Assembly: GCA_946480965.1 (NCBI GenBank)
Contig: CAMLMI010000165.1
Coordinates: forward strand, 1-9,612
DNA from: an uncultured Verrucomicrobiales bacterium
GTDB taxonomy: Bacteria > Verrucomicrobiota > Verrucomicrobiae > Limisphaerales > CANJSG01
Length of the DNA: 9,612 nucleotides
Direction: 5' to 3'
The notes below the pieces were generated by a model that was not told the DNA's origin, did no database searches, and saw only the letters and a program-made list of their open reading frames with translations. Position numbers and translations under genes: made by a program. Of the stretch, positions 5,226-9,612 are shown in pieces (the first letter of the stretch is position 1; each line of letters begins with the position of its first letter).

Positions 5226-6335
5226 ATGAATCGTCAGTTGCTGATGACCATTGGTCTGCTCGCAGGAGGGCTGACGGTGGCCTTGCTGGCGGGAGGGTGT
5301 TCCAAGCCGGCTGCGATAGATCCGCGCCTGCAATCTCCGCGAGTGGAGATTTTCAAAGTGGAAGCGGCGGGCGCGAATAGCAGGACCTTCACCGGGATCG
5401 TGGAAGCCCGGGTGCAAAGCGACTTGGGCTTCCGCGTCGCGGGAAAAATCCTGGAGCGAGCCGTCAATGTGGGCGAGCGAGTCCGGAAAGGTCAGGTCCT
5501 CATGCGGCTGGATTCCGTGGACCTCAAACTCTCGCTCGCCGCGCAACAGGCAAATGTCGAGGCGGCTCGGGCCAGACACACCAAGGCCAGGGCCGATGAA
5601 GCGCGGTTCGCCGGCTTGGTCGAATCCGGCGCGATATCGCGCTTGGAGTATGATCAGGCCCGGGCGGCGCTGGACAGCGCCAAAGCCCAATTGGACGCGG
5701 CGGAGGCCCAAGCGAGGGTCAGCAACAACTCCAGCGAGTATGCCGTTTTGCTGGCCGATGCCGATGGGGTGATCGTCCGCACCTTGGGCGAACCCGGTCA
5801 GGTCGTGGCGGCCGGGCAGACCGTGGTCCAGTTGGCGCATGACGGTCCTCGCGAAGCCGTCATCTACCTGCCGGAGGGTGTGCGACCCGATCTGGGAACG
5901 ACCGCCTCGGCCCGGCTGCATGGGCGGGATCAGGCGTATCAGGCCAAGCTGCGCCAGCTCTCGGAAGCGGCGGACCCGGCGAGCCGGACCTTTGAGGCGC
6001 GTTATGTGCTCGAAGGCGAAGCCGCTTCGACGCCGCTTGGCTCGACGGTCACCGTCGCGCTGCTCACTCAATCAACCTCCGGCAGTCAGGCCGTCCTCGT
6101 GCCCGTCGGCGCAGTCCATGATCACGGCAGCGGTCCGGGCGTATGGGTCGTGCAGGGCAACTCGGAGGTGAGGTTCCGCTTCATTGAAATCGCCTCCATC
6201 GGTCGGGAGGAAGCGGTGGTGGCGCGCGGGATAGACGCCGGCGAAAAGGTGGTGGCGCTCGGGGCGCACCTGCTGCACGAGGGGCAGGTCGTCAGCCCGG
6301 CAAACAAGGAGAAGACTTCCCATGCGCGGTTTTAA
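5226..6335 (+). CDS. RND efflux periplasmic adaptor lipoprotein (MFP/HlyD type)
   Basis: A 369-residue membrane-fusion protein that would link the inner-membrane RND pump to an outer-membrane channel across the periplasm. A hydrophobic signal segment (5-22) leads to a lipobox, LLAGGC, with Cys25 as the predicted lipidated residue. Then come the first beta-barrel/lipoyl half (about 51-100, GKILERAVNVGERVRKGQVLMRLD), an alpha-hairpin coiled coil (about 100-168, rich in Ala, Arg and Glu), the second lipoyl half (176-205, DGVIVRTLGEPGQVVAAGQTV), a beta-barrel (206-285) and a membrane-proximal domain ending near 357. ATG 5226 is preferred: a good Shine-Dalgarno GAGG lies eight bases upstream and the start gives a proper lipoprotein signal. 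A GTG at 5115 is in frame but would bury the signal peptide behind 37 polar residues. The stop overlaps the pump gene by 14 bases, implying translational coupling. Confidence 0.9.
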   Translation: MNRQLLMTIGLLAGGLTVALLAGGCSKPAAIDPRLQSPRVEIFKVEAAGANSRTFTGIVEARVQSDLGFRVAGKILERAVNVGERVRKGQVLMRLDSVDLKLSLAAQQANVEAARARHTKARADEARFAGLVESGAISRLEYDQARAALDSAKAQLDAAEAQARVSNNSSEYAVLLADADGVIVRTLGEPGQVVAAGQTVVQLAHDGPREAVIYLPEGVRPDLGTTASARLHGRDQAYQAKLRQLSEAADPASRTFEARYVLEGEAASTPLGSTVTVALLTQSTSGSQAVLVPVGAVHDHGSGPGVWVVQGNSEVRFRFIEIASIGREEAVVARGIDAGEKVVALGAHLLHEGQVVSPANKEKTSHARF

Positions 6336-9300
6336 TCTCTCCGCGCTGGCGGTGCGGGAACGCGCCATCACGCTGTTCTTCATCTGCGCTTCGGCATGGG
6401 CGGGCATCCATGCCTATTTCCAACTGGGCCGGGCGGAAGATCCTTCCTTCACGATCAAGGTGCTCACGGTGACCGCGGTCTGGCCAGGAGCCACCGCGCA
6501 GGAGATGCAGGACCTCGTGGCCGAGCCGCTGGAGAAACGGCTCCAGGATCTGCGCTGGTATGACCGGGTGGAAACCGTCACCCGACCGGGGCTCGCGTTG
6601 ATGACACTCCAGCTTCTCGACAAAACTCCGCCCAAGGAAGTTGCCGAGCAGTTCTATCAGGCGCGAAAGAAACTGGGGGACGAGGCGCGCAAGTTGCCGC
6701 AAGGCGCCATCGGGCCTTTCGTGAACGACGAATACTCGGACGTTTCGTTCGCGCTCTACTCGGTGGAGGCGCGGGGGATGCCGCTCCGCAAACTCACCCG
6801 CGTCGCCGAAGAATTCCGGCAGAGACTTCTCAGCGTGCCGGGAGTCAAGAAGGTGGACATCGTGGGCGAGCAGCAGGAGCGGATCTTCGTCGAGTTTTCC
6901 TATCCACGGCTGACGACACTGGGCATCTCGCCTGCGGACATCTTTGCCGCGCTCGCGCGCCAGAATGCGGTGACTCCCGCAGGGTCGGTTGACACGGACG
7001 GGGCGCAGGTGTTTGTCCGCCTCGACGGGGCCTACACCGACCTCGATCAGATCCGCGATACTCCCATCGTGGTCGGCCGGCAGAGCTTCAAGCTGTCGGA
7101 CATCGCCGAGGTCACGAGAGGCTACGAGGATCCGGCCACGTTCGTCATCCGGCACAACGGCGAGCCGTCCCTGCTGCTGAGCGTCGTGATGAAGGAGGGT
7201 TGGAACGGGCTGGAGCTGGGCGAAGCCTTGCAGGCAGAAAGCGCCCGGATCGCCGCCAGCCTGCCGTTGGGAGTCGGCCTGGAGAAGATCACCGATCAGG
7301 CGGTCAATATCGACTCCGCAGTCAACGAGTTCATGGTCAAGTTCGCCATGTCGGTCGGCGTGGTGATGCTGGTCAGCCTGCTGAGCCTCGGATGGAGGGT
7401 GGGAATCGTCGTCGTGGCGGCCATCCCGCTGACCCTGGGCGCGGTGTTTGTGATCATGCTGGTCACGGACCGGGTTTTCGACCGGATCACGCTGGGCGCG
7501 CTCATCATCTCGCTGGGGCTCCTGGTGGACGATGCCATCATCGCCATCGAGTCCATGGTCGTGAAGATGGAGGAGGGGCTGGATCGCATCCAGGCGGCGG
7601 CGTATGCTTGGAGCCACACCGCCGGGCCGATGCTCACCGGAACATTGGTGACGGTGATCGGATTTCTCCCGGTCGGCTTTGCCCGTTCGACTGCGGGAGA
7701 ATACGCCGGGAACATCTTCTGGATCGTCGGATTCTCCCTGATCGTCTCGTGGATCGTGGCGGTGGTCTTCACGCCCTACCTCGGCGTGAAGCTTCTCCCT
7801 GAAATCAAAGCCGTGAAAGGAGGCCACGCGGGCATCTATGCCGCTCCGGGATACCAGCGGTTTCGCCAGCTCGTCACCTGGTGCGTGCGGGGGAAATACA
7901 CGGTGGCGGGGATTGTCGTGGCGGCGTTCCTCCTGGCGGGCGGAGGCATGGCGATCGTGAAGAAGCAGTTCTTTCCGAACTCGGACCGGCCGGAACTGTT
8001 GGTCGAGGTTCAGCTTCCCCTGGGGACCAGCATCGAGACGACCGGCGAGGCGGCCAGGAAGGTCGAACACTGGCTGGCGGAACAACCGGAGGCGGAAATC
8101 GTGACCGCCTATGTCGGAGCGGGCGCGCCGCGGTTTTTCTTTTCCTACAACCCGGAACTGCCCGATCCGTCGTTTGCGAAGATTGTGGTTCTAACGCCGG
8201 ATGCGAAGGCCAGGGATCGGCTCAAATCGCGCCTGCGCCAAGCGGCCGCCGATGGCCTGGTGCCGGAAGCGCGGATTCGCGCCACGCAGTTGGTCTTCGG
8301 TCCCTACTCCCCGTTCCCGGTGGCTTTCCGGGTGGCTGGGCCGGATCCGGCCAGGCTCCGGGAAATAGCCAGCAGCGTGGAAGCGATCATGCGCGCCGAT
8401 CCGAACATGCGCACCGTGAACGTGGATTGGGGCGAAAGCGTGCCCAAGCTGCACTTCGTGCTGGATCAGGAGCGGCTGCAACTGATCGGTCTCTCTCCCC
8501 AGGAAGCGGCGCAGCAGTTGCAGTTTCTCCTGAACGGCCAGGCCATCACCCAGGTGCGCGAGGACATCCGCACCGTGGATGTCGTCGTGCGAAGCACGGG
8601 TGTGGAGCGATTGGATCCGGCCAGGCTGGAAAATTTCACGCTCCTGGCTCGGAACGGGAAACCGGTCCCCTTGGGCCAGATCGGACGGCTCGAGATCCGG
8701 GCGGAAGATCCGCTCATCAAGCGGCGGGATCGCGTCCCTACCTTCACTGTGCGGGGCGACAATGTAGAGACGACGCAACCGCCGGATGTCTCTTCCGCGA
8801 TCTGGGCCAAGCTTGCTCCGCTGCGAGAATCGATCCCGGAAAACTATCGTATCGAGATGGCGGGCTCGATCGAGGAAGCGACGAAAGCCAACTCGGCACT
8901 GGCCCCGCTTTTTCCCATCATGCTCCTGCTCATGCTGGCCGTGATCATCGTCCAGGTGCGCTCCTTCTCGGCCATGTGGATGGTGATGCTGACCGGCCCG
9001 CTGGGACTGATCGGCGCCGTGCCGGCGCTGCTCGTTTTCCAGCAGCCTTTTGGTTTCAACGCCATTCTCGGTCTGATCGGCCTGTCGGGCATCCTGATGC
9101 GGAACACGCTCATTTTGATCGGTCAGATTCATTCCAACCAGGCGGACGGCCTAGATCCGTATCACGCGATCATCGAGGCCACCGTCCAGCGGTCACGCCC
9201 CGTAATTCTGACCGCGCTGGCCGCAGTGCTGGCATTTATTCCTCTCACGCATTCCGTGTTCTGGGGATCAATGGCCTATGTGCTGATCGGCGGCACAGCC

Positions 9301-9396
9301 GTCGGCACGGTGTTGACGCTGGCCTTCCTGCCCGCGCTCTACGCCATCTGGTTTCGCGTGAGCGACGGGAATGGCGCTCTTCGCGGCCGCGGCTAA
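6322..9396 (+). CDS. RND-family efflux pump, inner-membrane permease
   Basis: At 1024 residues this is full length for an AcrB-type hydrophobe/amphiphile pump, a trimeric proton-driven exporter of drugs, detergents or lipid-like compounds. TM1 lies at about 14-34. The first porter loop follows to about 330, then TM2-TM6 (about 336-500). TM7 is near 525-545, followed by the second porter loop opening with FFPNSDRPELLVEV near 550. TM8-TM12 run from about 862 to the end. The proton-relay pair in TM4 is present, Asp403-Asp404 in GLLVDDAIIAIE (AcrB Asp407-Asp408). In TM10, Arg927 (LMRNTLILI) occupies the place of AcrB Lys940, a basic replacement seen in other RND branches. The sequence recalls the TriC-like branch more than AcrB, but substrate cannot be inferred. 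A Shine-Dalgarno AAGGAG sits ten bases before the ATG, and the gene overlaps the adaptor by 14 bases. No TolC-like channel gene follows within the window. Confidence 0.93.
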   Translation: MRGFNLSALAVRERAITLFFICASAWAGIHAYFQLGRAEDPSFTIKVLTVTAVWPGATAQEMQDLVAEPLEKRLQDLRWYDRVETVTRPGLALMTLQLLDKTPPKEVAEQFYQARKKLGDEARKLPQGAIGPFVNDEYSDVSFALYSVEARGMPLRKLTRVAEEFRQRLLSVPGVKKVDIVGEQQERIFVEFSYPRLTTLGISPADIFAALARQNAVTPAGSVDTDGAQVFVRLDGAYTDLDQIRDTPIVVGRQSFKLSDIAEVTRGYEDPATFVIRHNGEPSLLLSVVMKEGWNGLELGEALQAESARIAASLPLGVGLEKITDQAVNIDSAVNEFMVKFAMSVGVVMLVSLLSLGWRVGIVVVAAIPLTLGAVFVIMLVTDRVFDRITLGALIISLGLLVDDAIIAIESMVVKMEEGLDRIQAAAYAWSHTAGPMLTGTLVTVIGFLPVGFARSTAGEYAGNIFWIVGFSLIVSWIVAVVFTPYLGVKLLPEIKAVKGGHAGIYAAPGYQRFRQLVTWCVRGKYTVAGIVVAAFLLAGGGMAIVKKQFFPNSDRPELLVEVQLPLGTSIETTGEAARKVEHWLAEQPEAEIVTAYVGAGAPRFFFSYNPELPDPSFAKIVVLTPDAKARDRLKSRLRQAAADGLVPEARIRATQLVFGPYSPFPVAFRVAGPDPARLREIASSVEAIMRADPNMRTVNVDWGESVPKLHFVLDQERLQLIGLSPQEAAQQLQFLLNGQAITQVREDIRTVDVVVRSTGVERLDPARLENFTLLARNGKPVPLGQIGRLEIRAEDPLIKRRDRVPTFTVRGDNVETTQPPDVSSAIWAKLAPLRESIPENYRIEMAGSIEEATKANSALAPLFPIMLLLMLAVIIVQVRSFSAMWMVMLTGPLGLIGAVPALLVFQQPFGFNAILGLIGLSGILMRNTLILIGQIHSNQADGLDPYHAIIEATVQRSRPVILTALAAVLAFIPLTHSVFWGSMAYVLIGGTAVGTVLTLAFLPALYAIWFRVSDGNGALRGRG

Positions 9397-9572
9397 CCGG
9401 GTTCGGGCAGGGGGCCTGGAGATTCCGCTGCGGCCCGCGCCGCCCAGTGATTCTCTCCGGACCTCGATGGACGGGCCGGATGTCCGCTCGCTTCGGATCG
9501 TCACCGAGTCCTCCGATGTTCCGAATGGACTGGTTTACGACAAGGGTCCTGATCGGCCCACCCGAAACAGTG
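9397..9572. other. 3' untranslated stretch before the operon terminator
   Basis: These 176 bases after the pump stop codon contain no gene I can support. One plus-strand frame from ATG 9371 is open through the terminator to the window edge, but it lacks a ribosome-binding site and any recognisable motif. Confidence 0.5.
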
Positions 9573-9605
9573 AAGCCCGTCCGGCTCGCGCCGGACGGGC
9601 TTTTT
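9573..9605 (+). terminator. Strong rho-independent terminator of the efflux operon
   Basis: AAGCCCGTCCGGC (9573-9585) pairs perfectly with GCCGGACGGGCTT (9590-9602) around the tetraloop TCGC, giving a 13-bp GC-rich stem. The stem runs directly into T residues that end at 9605. The T tract is on the plus strand only, so it ends transcription coming from the RND gene, 176 bases after its stop codon. Confidence 0.9.
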
Positions 9606-9612
9606 CGGTGCC

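Noticed and set aside
6292..8085. 597-codon minus-strand open frame opposite the RND pump
   Set aside because: It is rich in His, Asp and Arg with no domain pattern, while the plus strand encodes an unmistakable full-length RND protein.
9371..9612. Possible gene overlapping the RND 3' end and running off the right edge
   Set aside because: It lacks a Shine-Dalgarno sequence and reads straight through a textbook intrinsic terminator; the translation resembles no protein I know.

Overview
This GC-rich window contains six protein genes. I infer a Gram-negative host, possibly Verrucomicrobiota. The signs are a lipoprotein/RND export pair, a TPR protein of a style common in that phylum, several convincing genes with no Shine-Dalgarno sequence, and hairpin-rich intergenic palindromes. 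The phylum is an inference from style, not a proven identity. I found no tRNA, rRNA, CRISPR array, insertion sequence or phage gene.

Left part (1-3186): a TPR-repeat protein on the minus strand runs off the left edge (451 to below 1). It is divergent from pdxA (717-1709, vitamin B6 synthesis). The 265-bp space between them holds a striking pyrimidine-rich/purine-rich inverted repeat. After pdxA comes a 119-bp palindromic element with 21-bp inverted arms; its left arm supplies the last codons of pdxA. A pepP-like metallo-aminopeptidase (1894-3186) with all five metal ligands follows.

Middle (3187-3783): about 600 bp show no convincing gene. They hold a second, unrelated palindromic element with 24-bp inverted arms at 3304-3327 and 3489-3512, plus a strong internal hairpin. 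The region ends in a sigma-70-like promoter.

Right part (3766-9605): an apparent operon encodes a MarR-family regulator, a short-chain dehydrogenase, an RND periplasmic adaptor lipoprotein and a 1024-residue RND efflux pump, closed by a strong intrinsic terminator at 9573-9605. The most interesting signal is a 16-bp motif, TTAGTGCATATRCACA. It occurs once on the marR promoter, six bases before its ATG, and again at the start of the dehydrogenase gene, where its core is a perfect 12-bp palindrome. I read the two copies as operators of the MarR protein. This suggests a self-contained, ligand- or redox-responsive detoxification unit in which an oxidoreductase and an efflux pump are de-repressed together. 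No outer-membrane channel gene lies inside the window.
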